Shown one piece after another: positions 50,427-59,678 of a stretch of 64,000 nucleotides of DNA. The stretch lies in NCBI GenBank assembly GCA_903822545.1, contig CAIJPN010000121.1, forward strand, positions 1 through 64,000, in the 5' to 3' direction. The notes beneath the pieces are model-generated. The model was not told the origin of the DNA and ran no database searches. It saw only the letters and a list, made by a program, of their open reading frames with translations. Numbering within the stretch: position 1 is the stretch's first letter; each line of letters begins with the position of its first letter. Source of the DNA: an uncultured Anaerolineae bacterium (GTDB taxonomy: Bacteria; Chloroflexota; Anaerolineae; Anaerolineales; Villigracilaceae). A program made the translations under genes and the position numbers.

Positions 50427-51752
50427 CTATTCGGGGAATATATCGGCCAGCACTTCGGGGCAATACTTTGAAACCATTTCGCTTGAAAGGCCGTTTTCAC
50501 GGCAAATTTCGGCGTATAAATCCACCGACGGGCGGCGGATGCGCACCTGGGTTTCGGTATCCAACCCCCAAAGACCAAAGCGCTGCGTCCAGCCACGCTC
50601 CCATTCAAAGTTATCGACCAGCGACCAGTGGTAATATCCTTTGACCGGCCAGTTGAAGTTGACAGCGCGCCATAATTGGTGGATGTGCCCGGCGATGTAG
50701 CGCGGACGCATTTTGTCTTCGTGATCTTCCACGCCATTTTCGGTGATCAGGATCGGCAGACTGGGATAGGTGCTGGTGGCCCATTTGACCGAATCGTATA
50801 AACCATGCGGGATGTTGGCGATGAATTTGGTTGCGCTGAAATCTGAATTGGCGGGGTAATAGCGTTTGCCAAAAAGTTCTTTGATGTTGAGCAAGTCAAA
50901 TTTGACGGTGTCCACCGAGTAGTAGTTCAGCCCAAGAAAATCCTGCGTGCCTTTGGCTTCGGGCACGCTCACGCTGCCAAGGGGGCTTTTCATCGCGCCG
51001 GTACTGATAGCGCTGGGAAAGGCCATATTGATGCCATTGTACTGGATGTTGCGCATCAGCGCATCCAGCGGGAACCACGAACGCGCCGCCACCATTGGGC
51101 GGTAGTGCAGGGCATAACCCACGCGCGCCTCACGCTGGATTTGATGGATGTTACGGTAAGCCAGCGCGTGACCACGAAGCAGGTTTGCCATCACCCGCGA
51201 TGCTACATTCAGGCCTTTGTGCGCCGTGGGGAAATCCCCGGCCACATAGCCACTCAGCGAATAGACATTCGGCTCATTAATCGTCACCCAGGTGCTGACA
51301 TATTCTTTGAGCGCTTCTACCATCTTGCGTACATATTTTTCGAAATAAGCCAGGGGATAGTCTGTTTCCCAGGCGTTTTTTTCAAACAACCAGAGCGGGT
51401 CGGTAAAGTGATGCAGCGTCACCATCGGCATCAGGCCACGTTCAGTCATTCCACGCGCCATGGCACGGTAGCGGTCAATCGCATCCTCATCCCAACGATC
51501 GGGGGTAGGCTGCACCCGGCTCCACTCAATCGAAAAACGGTGTGTATTTTGCCCGGTTTCGGCAGCGCGATCCATGTCTTCCTTCCAACGCCCGCCCCAC
51601 CAGTCACAGGCCAGACCCGATTTGTGCGCAGTATTGCCTTCCTGCTCCCACCTGTACCAGTTGTTATTGGTGTTATTGCCCTCCACCTGGTGTGAGGCGG
51701 TCGCAGTGCCCCACAAAAACCCTTTTGGGAAGTGATACGTTGCTTTTGGCAT
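50427..51752 (-). CDS. Glycoside hydrolase family 1 beta-glycosidase
   Basis: 441 residues from ATG 51752 (GGAG upstream). FPKGFLWGTATASHQVEG at the N-terminus, HRFSIEWSRVQP, the acid/base in WVTINEPNVYS and the nucleophile in PILITENGVED are the GH1 signatures, and WSLVDNFEWERGW near the end is the standard aglycone-site segment. Retaining beta-glucosidase/galactosidase-type enzyme, cytoplasmic, no signal peptide. It precedes SulP on the same strand but they look independent. The substrate range cannot be read off. Confidence 0.93.
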   Translation of the reverse strand: MPKATYHFPKGFLWGTATASHQVEGNNTNNNWYRWEQEGNTAHKSGLACDWWGGRWKEDMDRAAETGQNTHRFSIEWSRVQPTPDRWDEDAIDRYRAMARGMTERGLMPMVTLHHFTDPLWLFEKNAWETDYPLAYFEKYVRKMVEALKEYVSTWVTINEPNVYSLSGYVAGDFPTAHKGLNVASRVMANLLRGHALAYRNIHQIQREARVGYALHYRPMVAARSWFPLDALMRNIQYNGINMAFPSAISTGAMKSPLGSVSVPEAKGTQDFLGLNYYSVDTVKFDLLNIKELFGKRYYPANSDFSATKFIANIPHGLYDSVKWATSTYPSLPILITENGVEDHEDKMRPRYIAGHIHQLWRAVNFNWPVKGYYHWSLVDNFEWERGWTQRFGLWGLDTETQVRIRRPSVDLYAEICRENGLSSEMVSKYCPEVLADIFPE

Positions 51753-51806
51753 AAATTCTCTCCTCAAACTCAAACATCTCAAGACGTTTGGATTTTTCTC
51801 TCCGCG

Positions 51807-52547
51807 CTACTTATTTCTCGCCAGGTAAGCCAGGTAAAGTGCCACCGAGCCAGCCACCGCCGCATTAAGCGACTCAATCTGACCGCGCATCGGCAATTTC
51901 AGGATAATATCGCAGGATTTTTTCACCAGAGAGCGCATCCCCTCCCCCTCCGAACCGACCACCAGCCCAAGCGCGCCACTCAGCGGCGACCGCCCTGAAG
52001 CCGTTGTGACCGTTTCACCGTCCTGGTCCAACCCGACAATCCACACATCCGCCGCCTTTAGTTCTTCCATCGCTTGCACCAGGTTTGCCTGCGCCACCAG
52101 CATGTGCTCACTCGCCCCCGAAGACGCGTTGACCACCGCCGGTGTCACATCCACCGTGCGCGCCAGCGGAATGACGATGCCATGCACACCCACCGCCTCC
52201 GCCGTGCGGATCAGCGCCCCAAAATTCTGCGGGTCATTAAGCGTATCCAGCAGCAGCACAAACGGCAGTTCGCTGCGGCTTCGCGCCAGCTCCAGAATAT
52301 CATCCAGTTCACGATAAGGGTAGCCACTGGCCTCCAATACCACCCCCTGATGATACTCATGAATACGATCCAACCGCTGGCGCGGCACACGCTGGATTGG
52401 AACCTTGCGCTGCTGCGCCAACGTAACGATTTCAGCCATGCGGCCCCTGTCATTCGCACCTTCGGCCAGCAAAAGCTGGAATACTTGCCGCCGTTTGGCG
52501 CGCAAGGTTTCATATACGGCATTACGAGAGTAGATGTATTCTTTCAT
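51807..52547 (-). CDS. rlmB: SpoU/TrmH-family RNA 2'-O-methyltransferase, RlmB type
   Basis: 246 residues. The N-terminal RNA-binding part (YSRNAVYETLRAKRRQVFQL) is followed by the SPOUT knot with DTLNDPQNFGALIRTAEAVG, VVNASSGASEHM, and LVVGSEGEGMRSLV with KLPMRGQIESLNAAVAGSVA. Motif order and length fit RlmB, which methylates G2251 of 23S rRNA, though the target is inferred. The Shine-Dalgarno sequence is poor (CCCCC before ATG); TAAAAT (52559-52554) ends 6 nt before the start codon, which hints at a leaderless message. Confidence 0.87.
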   Translation of the reverse strand: MKEYIYSRNAVYETLRAKRRQVFQLLLAEGANDRGRMAEIVTLAQQRKVPIQRVPRQRLDRIHEYHQGVVLEASGYPYRELDDILELARSRSELPFVLLLDTLNDPQNFGALIRTAEAVGVHGIVIPLARTVDVTPAVVNASSGASEHMLVAQANLVQAMEELKAADVWIVGLDQDGETVTTASGRSPLSGALGLVVGSEGEGMRSLVKKSCDIILKLPMRGQIESLNAAVAGSVALYLAYLARNK

Positions 52548-52574
52548 GGGGGTATTTTATCGTGATTACCTGTC

Positions 52575-53345
52575 TCAATTCACATCCCAGCCAGTGAGTT
52601 TGGTCAGGATACGGTGGATCAGCATCAGCGGCAGCACCAAAATGGCGTGGACGATGACGCTCACCACCAAGATCAAAGCCGAACCGCGCAAGAAACTATT
52701 CAGCGGCGGGGCCAGGTTTTCGAGCATCCACGGCCCGGCGCCAGCCACCAGCGCCAGCACGAGCAGGAGTCCCAAAATCATCAGCATCGGCATCCACGAA
52801 TATCGATCCGATTCAGAGGGCAGCATGGTGCTGGAAATGATAAAGGTGATATAAAACCAAAACCAGAAATACGGGATCGAAGGCAGGGTTTGTAACCCCA
52901 TCCAAAAAAGTTCGGTCTGACCATTGCGCAGCGTATCCCACATCACCACCAGGTGTAGCTCAAAAATGGAGATGTATGCCACAATGATCATCCCAACAAT
53001 AAACGGCGCAGCACCCACCAGCGAATCGCGCAAATAATCGGTGCGGATGATTTCCACGTAGCCCATGCGCAGCTTGCCGTTGCGCATCGGCTCAGGGATC
53101 AGCGACAAATTGCCAGTGGGGATGCGCAGCAGTTTGGCCATGAAAAAATGGCTCAGTTCATGCAGCAAAACCCCCGGCAGGAAGAAAATTGCAAAAGTCC
53201 AGACCATCAGATTGTAATTGCGCGTCAAAATCCAGACAATCGTCTGGAATTCAAGGTGAAGGCTACGCTGGACAAACATCAGCGCCACCAGCACCAGCGT
53301 CAACCAGAAAAAGCCGTCGAGGGATGGAATGGAAGAGACACTCAT
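52575..53345 (-). CDS. Polytopic membrane protein with M50-like HELSH motif
   Basis: 256 residues with about six membrane helices. The second helix holds FFLPGVLLHELSHFFMAKLL, an HExxH zinc motif inside a membrane segment as in M50 site-2 proteases; the second-site NPDG-like motif expected of M50 was not found, so activity is uncertain. The rest reads LIPEPMRNGKLRMGYVEI and a Pro-rich region. This may be a conserved M50-like family of Chloroflexota. It is 27 bp upstream of rlmB and probably in one operon. The function is unknown; regulated intramembrane proteolysis is only one option. Confidence 0.65.
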   Translation of the reverse strand: MSVSSIPSLDGFFWLTLVLVALMFVQRSLHLEFQTIVWILTRNYNLMVWTFAIFFLPGVLLHELSHFFMAKLLRIPTGNLSLIPEPMRNGKLRMGYVEIIRTDYLRDSLVGAAPFIVGMIIVAYISIFELHLVVMWDTLRNGQTELFWMGLQTLPSIPYFWFWFYITFIISSTMLPSESDRYSWMPMLMILGLLLVLALVAGAGPWMLENLAPPLNSFLRGSALILVVSVIVHAILVLPLMLIHRILTKLTGWDVN

Positions 53346-53419
53346 AGGTCAAAAGTAGCGCGAGATGATGCTATCTCGCGCTACGGTTTTCGGCGCTCCC
53401 GTTTTAACCTGATATGGTG

Positions 53420-53513
53420 GTAAGGGCAACCCGCCATGGCATAACCAGATGCTTTTTCGCAAGAAATCCTGGCATAAAAGGATGATTTCTCGCGCATAAT
53501 GGGCCGCCCCTAC
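53420..53513. repeat. Dispersed palindromic repeat, copy B (94 bp)
   Basis: Begins GTAAGGGCAACCC and ends GGGCCGCCCCTAC, matching the ends of copy A at 40875-40971. The inner segments GGCATAACCAG, GCAAGAA and TGGCATAAAAGGATG also align with copy A. It lies in the gap between the M50-like gene and tpiA. The shared ends and length suggest a small non-autonomous mobile or structured element. Confidence 0.65.
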
Positions 53514-53546
53514 AGGTTTTACATCAAAAACAATAGAGCCATAACG

Positions 53547-54305
53547 TTATTTCACTGCCGCTTTTGTGATGGCGACAAATTCATCCACTTTCAGGCTGGC
53601 GCCGCCCACCAGGGCGCCGTCAATATCGGGCTGGGCGAAAAATTCGGCAGCGTTGGCCGCTGTCACCGATCCGCCATACAAAATGCGGATGGATTGAGCT
53701 GTTTCGGCCCCATACAGTTCGGCCAGCGCAGTGCGAACAACATCCCGGTGAACCGCCTCGGCATTCTCACCCGAGGAGGCCTTGCCGGTGCCAATGGCCC
53801 AGACTGGTTCGTAGGCCACCACCACCGTTTTGGCGAATTCCGCATCGAGGCCTTTCAGCCCCTGCAAGGCCTGGCGGCGCACCACTTCGGCGGTTTTCCC
53901 GGCTTCGTACTCAGCCAGCGTTTCGCCGATGCACACAATCGGGATGATGCTGTGTTTCTGGGCTGCCAGCACCTTCTTGTTGACGGTTTCATCGGTTTCG
54001 CCAAAGTACGTGCGCCGTTCTGAATGGCCGAGAATGACATATTTGCAGAATTCCTTGACCATACCGGGTGCAACTTCGCCGGTGAAAGCGCCTTTGTCTT
54101 CCCAGTGCATATCCTGGGCGCCCAGTCCCAGGTCGGTGCCGCCAAGCAGGTTGGCAACCGCCACCAACGACATAAACGGCGGGCACAGCACCTTTTCCAC
54201 ACCTTTGATCTCTTTCAAGCCAGGGCCCATCACCGAAACCAGTTCGCGGGCTTCGGCAACAGTTTTATTCATTTTCCAATTTCCAGCTACAAATGGGGTT
54301 CGCAT
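53547..54305 (-). CDS. tpiA: Triosephosphate isomerase
   Basis: 252 residues from ATG 54305 (AAGG eleven nt upstream; the longer frame has no site). FVAGNWKMNK supplies the catalytic Asn/Lys, YVILGHSERR the catalytic His, VVAYEPVWAIGTG the catalytic Glu, and ILYGGSVTAANA and GALVGGASL the phosphate-binding loops. Interconverts DHAP and G3P in glycolysis and gluconeogenesis. It is on its own within 100 bp on each side; other glycolytic genes are not in this window. Confidence 0.97.
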   Translation of the reverse strand: MRTPFVAGNWKMNKTVAEARELVSVMGPGLKEIKGVEKVLCPPFMSLVAVANLLGGTDLGLGAQDMHWEDKGAFTGEVAPGMVKEFCKYVILGHSERRTYFGETDETVNKKVLAAQKHSIIPIVCIGETLAEYEAGKTAEVVRRQALQGLKGLDAEFAKTVVVAYEPVWAIGTGKASSGENAEAVHRDVVRTALAELYGAETAQSIRILYGGSVTAANAAEFFAQPDIDGALVGGASLKVDEFVAITKAAVK

Positions 54306-54429
54306 ACGATCACCTTCTGTTCTGAGAGTTGTATTGAGCATAGAATTGCTCAAATTTTTAAGTTTGGAGCATCCACCCCTATTATACGCTCAGACAAGGC
54401 AAAACCGGAGCGGCGGCATTACAAACGGC

Positions 54430-55992
54430 TCAATCGAACAGGCTCTTTTCTCGGCGGTCTTTCAGGCTCCACAGGCCGGTTTCAGGGTTAGACCGGCCAT
54501 CAAGGTCAATAAAATCATCCGATGCCAGCGCCTGGAAGATGGTTTTTTCGATCCCGGCAATGGATTCGTCACCCGTGGGCAGCATCCCCTTTTCAGCAAA
54601 GGCAGACAAGGCCGCAGCGTGCACAAAAAGATAAGCAGCCGGTTCCCCCCGACTGGAGAGATACTCGCGGATGATTTTCCTGGCAAAATTGGCATCCAGC
54701 GGCAGACGGTTTTTGGGCGCTTTTTCGGCTTTTTTCCAAAAAATCTGGGCCGGTTCCTGCTCAGAGCGCAGCGAAAATGATTGCAGCGCCAGCCCGGAAT
54801 TTTGCCCGGCCACCAGTGCCGCGCTCAAGGCAGCGGGTTCCGGTTCAGGCAGCAGCGCCAGGATGGGGGTTTGGGGCGAAACCACAGCCTGGAGACTGCC
54901 CAAGAGGGCTTTCAGGGCATCGACCTGCCAGTTCCAATCATAGCGGCGGCGCTGGAGCACAGCGCGAAAAGCCCCCAGCGATTCTTTGCCCCACAACCAG
55001 CCAGCCCACAGCGCCGAAAGCGTCCAGAAAGCCTGGTTGGGGCGCGGCAGGGCCGCCAGCACAGCGCGGATGGGGGTTTCATCCAGGTGCGGGGCCAGGT
55101 CGCGGAAAGGGCCTTCGTACAGGCAGATTCCGCCACTTTCGGGCGGCTCTTCAGGAAAAAGCGTCAGCGGGACATTCGGCTCATCAAAAGCCAGGTGCTT
55201 GAGCCCGCTCTCGAGCGCCAGCCACAGATTGTTTTCCCGGAAAATCCCGGGCAGGGTCAACTGGCGCGGGCGCGGGCGCTCGCCAGGGTGCGGCCAGAGC
55301 GATGTCCCAGCGTCACAGGCCCACAGGAACAGGGCCAGCAATCCGCGATGGCGATCATCGCTGGTGGGCAGGGTTTCGAGGCGGCTGGCGATGGTTCCGA
55401 GCGCATAGATAGCGCGCGGCAGGTAAATATCCAGGGCTTCTTCGGCATAGCCGCGCCCGGGATCATCGGGCGGGGCCAGTCGGTTGAGAATGCGAGCGCG
55501 ATGCAACCCCTCGGTGCGCGCCCAGGTGGCGGCATATTCCACATCTGCGGGAGTGGCAGGGCGCTCACCGCCATCCCCGCAGGTGCAGTTGTAGATGCGG
55601 CCCACCAGCGTGCCAGTTTTGCTATCCCACAGGAAGGCTTCGGCGCTGAGTTCGCGCCCGCAGTTGGTGCAGCGGGTGTGGTACAGGGCACGGATGTGGG
55701 TCTCCAGGCGTTCACCATCCTTGCGGGTGGCAGAAAGATCGGCCAGGGCAGCCTTCAAGCTGACGGAGGAGAGTGGGTGGGCTGCCAGTTCCAATAAAAA
55801 GCGGGTGATGGGGTTGCTGGAAGCAACGATCACCCGGCGACCAGCGCGTGCCATTTCGACGGTGAAGCGGGGCGATGAACCAAAAGGGTCCAGCACCCAG
55901 GCTGCCGGGGCGGTCTGTTCGCTGAGAAAAGCCCGGGCGTCGCCATCAGGGATGGGCGGCAGGAAGCGGCTGAGGAGGGTAAACGTTTCCAT
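54430..55992 (-). CDS. Zinc-ribbon methyltransferase-like conserved protein, function unknown
   Basis: 520 residues. Near the N-terminus WVLDPFGSSPRFTVEMARAG resembles motif I of AdoMet-dependent DNA/RNA methyltransferases, followed by ASSNPITRFLLELAA. Residues about 107-143 have a Cys-rich segment (CTNCGRE ... NCTCGDGG) like a zinc ribbon. The typical catalytic DPPY/NPPY of amino-methylases was not seen; a later stretch LPRPNQAFWTLSALWAGWLWG may fill its place. The C-terminal half has no recognised domain. Similar DNA-methylase-like proteins with zinc ribbons occur in Chloroflexota. The role is not decided by the neighbours (tpiA and a sensor kinase). Confidence 0.6.
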   Translation of the reverse strand: METFTLLSRFLPPIPDGDARAFLSEQTAPAAWVLDPFGSSPRFTVEMARAGRRVIVASSNPITRFLLELAAHPLSSVSLKAALADLSATRKDGERLETHIRALYHTRCTNCGRELSAEAFLWDSKTGTLVGRIYNCTCGDGGERPATPADVEYAATWARTEGLHRARILNRLAPPDDPGRGYAEEALDIYLPRAIYALGTIASRLETLPTSDDRHRGLLALFLWACDAGTSLWPHPGERPRPRQLTLPGIFRENNLWLALESGLKHLAFDEPNVPLTLFPEEPPESGGICLYEGPFRDLAPHLDETPIRAVLAALPRPNQAFWTLSALWAGWLWGKESLGAFRAVLQRRRYDWNWQVDALKALLGSLQAVVSPQTPILALLPEPEPAALSAALVAGQNSGLALQSFSLRSEQEPAQIFWKKAEKAPKNRLPLDANFARKIIREYLSSRGEPAAYLFVHAAALSAFAEKGMLPTGDESIAGIEKTIFQALASDDFIDLDGRSNPETGLWSLKDRREKSLFD

Positions 55993-56000
55993 TTATTATC

Positions 56001-56040
56001 CAAAAGAAAAAAGGCATGGATTGATTGTATCCATGCCTTT
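56001..56040 (-). terminator. Rho-independent terminator of the LacI-GAF kinase gene
   Basis: On the minus strand AAAGGCATGGA (56040-56030), a 9-nt loop and TCCATGCCTTT (56020-56010) form an 11-bp stem followed by TTTTCTTTT. It starts 19 nt after the kinase stop and ends shortly before the next gene. Confidence 0.88.
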
Positions 56041-56058
56041 AGTATACAACGGTTACGC

Positions 56059-59000
56059 TTACTCTCTGGGCATCGGTAGCCGGATGAAGAAGGTGCTGCC
56101 GGGAAGTTTTTGCTCGTCGCAGCCGGGGCTTTCAACCCAGATTTTGCCGTGATGCGATTTGACAATGCCCGCGGCGATCGCCAACCCCAGGCCGGGGCCG
56201 CCGCCTTTGAATTTGGTGCGCCCGGAGGAGTGCAATTCAACTTTGCCGATCTGGTGCAGTTTCTCGAAAATGACTTTGTGGTTGGCCGGGTCGATACCGA
56301 TGCCGGTATCTTTTACGCGGACTTCCAGCCAGCGGCTCTGGCGGTCGTCGGTTTCAACGCTGGCGCTGATGGTGACGCTGCCGCCATCAGGCGTGTATTT
56401 GATTGCGTTGACGACAACGCAATCGAGCGCTTTTTGCAGAAGCTGGGTATCGGCCTGGATGATGGGCAGTGAGCCAATGCCCTTGTCGATGAGGAGGGTG
56501 ATGCTGCGCTCTTCGAGGTCTTTTTTGTATTCTTTGTGTACCAGTTGCAGCACCAGGCCGAGCATGACGGGTTCCATGTGCGGAACGATGGTCTGGCCTT
56601 CGAGTTTGGCTACATCCAACATTGCATTGACGATGCTGAGCAGGCGGTCGGTGCCTTTGAGAGCCGATTCGGCAATGCCAAGGTAGCCTTCGTTGGTTTT
56701 GATGGCGTCGAGGGTCTTGAGAATGCCCAGGTTGCCTTTGATGACCGTGATGGGGGTGCGCAGTTCGTGCGCTGCGACCTGGATGAAGGATGTTTTGTTT
56801 TTGTCGAGTTTTTCGAGCGTGGTGTACGCGTTATTGAGTTCTTCAACACGCTGTGAGACCATGCGCTCCATCAACTCATTGAATTTCTGGCTTTCATCGT
56901 ACAGGCGGGCATTTTCAAGGGCGATGGCGGCTTGCATGGCGTAAGTGGTGACGAGCAGTAGATCATCCTGGTTGAAGGCATCTTTTTCTTTCCGGGTCAG
57001 GGATAACATGCCGATGACTTTGCTCTTGGAAAAAAGCGGAACGCCCATCCACGAATGGTTGAGCGGCAGCCAATCTTGCTGGATCCAACCCTCAGCGTCG
57101 ATGACATCGCCAATGATGATGGGTTCGCCCGAACGGGCGATCTGGTCGTAGACTCCGCCCCGTTCGATGGGAACGCGCAGTTCTTGCACACGCGGATCTT
57201 CGGGGAAACCATGCTGGGCCAGGATATTGACACTGCCCAGGGTTTGCATCATCAGCGAACCGCGCTCGTAAGGCAAGACGTTGGCAAGCTGTTTGAGGAT
57301 TTGTTGGGGAACCTCATCCATTTTGAGCAGGGTGGAAAGGCTGCGGGCGGCTTTGGATAGCGCTTCAGCGTTTTTGCGACGCTCGGTTTCTACCTGGTAA
57401 AGGCGGTCAAGTTCGTTGGCGCGGCTCTTAGCTTCATCCAACAGGCGTTCGACTTCGTGCTGGGCATGTTCACGCTGTTCAACCAGCATGGTGCGCAGCA
57501 AGGCGCTGCTGAGGAGGTTGCGGACGCGGGTATACACTTCCCAATCCTGTGGGCCGCGTTCAATCCAGACAAAGCCAAAGCGGTTGCGGGCCAGGGCTAA
57601 AGGCATCACGACGGCGGTGTATCGCCGGTCAGTGGGAACTTTCTCGTGCGGAATCAGGCGCCCGGTGGCAATCTGCGGCTGGTCGCTGAACAAGTCAAAT
57701 TGCTCGTTCTGGTACTGCATGAACATGTGATACTGATGTGAGGGGGCAGTGTTGGCAGCCTGCGGGCGTATCATCTCATCGTAGAACATGACATACATGC
57801 GTTCAATGCCAATGTTGGGGAAATTCAACTGAACGGCATTGCCGATTTCTTTTAGCGCCATGGCCGGAGCCATGGAAAAGCTAAAAGCCTGCAAAACTTC
57901 TTCTTGTTGTTCAAGTTGGAGGCGCTGGTACGCCTGGTAACGGTGTGACAGTTCGCCAATTAACATACGTGCTTGCTGGAAAAGATTTTCAGCCCGCAAG
58001 GTCAGGTCCCTGTCGTTAATCCCTGCCAGGGCATGGCGCCGGAAGGTGGAAAGCATGTTATGCCAGTCACCCGGATCATCATTATATTTTTGCAGCACGT
58101 TGATACCATGCTCGATCCCGGTCAGGAAGGCTTCGGGCTTATCCTTCCCGTGAATGACATTCAGGAAAGTATCCCAGATGTCACCACACAGGCTGGCAAA
58201 AGCAGCACTTTCAACCGGGCCAATCTCACTCGATTGGATCAGGGCCGTGATGGCAGCCTCACGCTTGTTCTCCAGGCGGCCTGTGCGCGCCACTTCACGC
58301 GCTTCCAGGTTGGCCTGTGTCAGGCTGCGAGGCAGGCAGCCACATGACCAACGCACCACCAGTTCGGTTGGGATACTCACCTGGGTGGGCTGCTTTTGGC
58401 CATTGATAATGTCCAGCAGCATTTCGAGCGAGCGTTTGCCGGTATCATAGAAAGACTGGCGAACCGTGGTCAGCGGAACCCCCAGCGCACGCGCCTCGCG
58501 GACATCATCAAAACCGGTAACCGCCACCTGGGCTGGAACCAGTATCCCGCGCGATTGCAGGCTTTCCATCGCGCCAAACGCCATGCGGTCATTGGCCGCG
58601 GCCACAGCTTCAAATTCCACCTTGCGCTCATCCATCAGGATGCGAATGGCTGTGCGACCACTCTCAGGGGTGAAATCACCCTGAGCCACCAGCGATTCAT
58701 CAAAGGGGATGTTATTGGCTTTTAGTTCTTCTTTGTAGGCATAAAAACGCTGTTCAGCCTCCACCTGGTCTTTAATCCCCCGGATGAAGGCAATTTTTCG
58801 ATAGCCGTGATCGACGATCAGGTGATGTATAACGGAGCGCATCCCAGCCAGGTTGTCAGCCAACAGGTTGGGAAAACCTCGCACATCCAGCGCATTGGTG
58901 ACAATCGGAATGCCCGGAAAATGCTCGCAAAATTGTTTGATTTCGGAGGGTTTTAATCCATGGCCGATATCTGCCGCCATCAAAATGCCTGCGAGGGGAT

Positions 59001-59220
59001 GGGTATGGGCCAGGTCATACAACCCGTAAGAAGGCTGCATTTCACCAGGAGTCAAAATTGCAACAGGCTGCCCGCCGACAAAGCAGACGATGTTGACATC
59101 GTTCTCTTCAGCGGTTTTTAAAACGCCCGTCAAAAATTCCACGCCCCATACACGCCCTACGCGCGCAACAAATACCCCTATGGTCTTGCGATTGGACGTA
59201 AACGATTGGCTGACCGTCAT
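56059..59220 (-). CDS. Soluble LacI-type ligand domain fused to GAF and histidine kinase
   Basis: 1053 residues, no membrane helix. Residues about 10-300 are a LacI/periplasmic-binding-like domain without the usual helix-turn-helix: TIGVFVARVGRVWGVEFL, GIPIVTNALDVRGFPNLLAD, HHLIVDHGYRKIAFIRG, VAAANDRMAFGAMESLQSRG and VAVTGFDDVREARALGVPLT. A helical region, a GAF domain (about 610-790), HisKA (VAAHELRTPITVIKGN, His near 810) and ATPase (VVNAIKYTPDGG, DTGIGID, GPGLGLAIAAGI) follow. A cytoplasmic sugar or nucleoside could be sensed directly by the kinase. No cognate response regulator adjoins. Ribosome site AAAGGAG, -10 box TATAAT upstream. Confidence 0.88.
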   Translation of the reverse strand: MTVSQSFTSNRKTIGVFVARVGRVWGVEFLTGVLKTAEENDVNIVCFVGGQPVAILTPGEMQPSYGLYDLAHTHPLAGILMAADIGHGLKPSEIKQFCEHFPGIPIVTNALDVRGFPNLLADNLAGMRSVIHHLIVDHGYRKIAFIRGIKDQVEAEQRFYAYKEELKANNIPFDESLVAQGDFTPESGRTAIRILMDERKVEFEAVAAANDRMAFGAMESLQSRGILVPAQVAVTGFDDVREARALGVPLTTVRQSFYDTGKRSLEMLLDIINGQKQPTQVSIPTELVVRWSCGCLPRSLTQANLEAREVARTGRLENKREAAITALIQSSEIGPVESAAFASLCGDIWDTFLNVIHGKDKPEAFLTGIEHGINVLQKYNDDPGDWHNMLSTFRRHALAGINDRDLTLRAENLFQQARMLIGELSHRYQAYQRLQLEQQEEVLQAFSFSMAPAMALKEIGNAVQLNFPNIGIERMYVMFYDEMIRPQAANTAPSHQYHMFMQYQNEQFDLFSDQPQIATGRLIPHEKVPTDRRYTAVVMPLALARNRFGFVWIERGPQDWEVYTRVRNLLSSALLRTMLVEQREHAQHEVERLLDEAKSRANELDRLYQVETERRKNAEALSKAARSLSTLLKMDEVPQQILKQLANVLPYERGSLMMQTLGSVNILAQHGFPEDPRVQELRVPIERGGVYDQIARSGEPIIIGDVIDAEGWIQQDWLPLNHSWMGVPLFSKSKVIGMLSLTRKEKDAFNQDDLLLVTTYAMQAAIALENARLYDESQKFNELMERMVSQRVEELNNAYTTLEKLDKNKTSFIQVAAHELRTPITVIKGNLGILKTLDAIKTNEGYLGIAESALKGTDRLLSIVNAMLDVAKLEGQTIVPHMEPVMLGLVLQLVHKEYKKDLEERSITLLIDKGIGSLPIIQADTQLLQKALDCVVVNAIKYTPDGGSVTISASVETDDRQSRWLEVRVKDTGIGIDPANHKVIFEKLHQIGKVELHSSGRTKFKGGGPGLGLAIAAGIVKSHHGKIWVESPGCDEQKLPGSTFFIRLPMPRE

Positions 59221-59250
59221 CCGGGATTATCTCCTTTTGTGGATACTGAA

Positions 59251-59256
59251 ATTATA
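59251..59256 (-). promoter_or_regulatory. -10 box of the LacI-GAF kinase gene
   Basis: A perfect TATAAT on the minus strand (59256-59251), 30 nt before ATG 59220, with AAAGGAG between. The expected -35 region (59274-59279) is a poor match (CATAGT), so an activator or extended element may be needed. Confidence 0.45.
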
Positions 59257-59346
59257 TCCGATTTGGCGAAGAGACTATGATAATCACATATCAGTTCTGC
59301 CAACAGGTTTCCCGCAAATAGGTTTTTCCCAAAATTTGGCCCTTTT

Positions 59347-59670
59347 TCAGGCCCGGATCATAGTCAGGAGCATTTTGAAGCGTTTGCCAGCCTTGAGGGC
59401 GTGCGGTTGGTTGGCCGGCAGGATGATGGCTTGCCCCATTGAAACCGAAAACGGCTGGCCGGAGATGAAAATTTCGGCTTCGCCATCCAGCACATGGACA
59501 AGGGCATCAAACGGGGCAGTGTGTTCACTCAATTCCTGCCCGGCATCGAAGGCGAACAGGGTCACGTTCCCGGCCTCCGCTTTGGTAATCTGGCGGCTGA
59601 CTATCGAACCATCCTGGTAGGCGGCCATATCGGCCAGTTGTAAAATTTGGGATTTTGGGGCTGTGGACAT
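59347..59670 (-). CDS. Small cupin-domain protein
   Basis: 107 residues with AGGAG before the ATG. A single conserved barrel: FDAGQELSEHTAPFDALVHV (first motif, His and Glu), LDGEAEIFISGQPFSV and LPANQPHALKAGKRFKMLLT (second motif, His). Metal site probably intact. Resembles the small cupins often described as quercetin-dioxygenase-like, but no substrate can be given. It lies 8 bp downstream of the metallopeptidase gene on the same strand and is probably co-transcribed with it. Confidence 0.88.
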   Translation of the reverse strand: MSTAPKSQILQLADMAAYQDGSIVSRQITKAEAGNVTLFAFDAGQELSEHTAPFDALVHVLDGEAEIFISGQPFSVSMGQAIILPANQPHALKAGKRFKMLLTMIRA

Positions 59671-59678
59671 TTTTTCTC

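Noticed and set aside
50309-50737. N-terminal extension of the SulP gene
   Set aside because: It is the shadow of the GH1 gene on the same strand and does not look like a SulP N-terminus.
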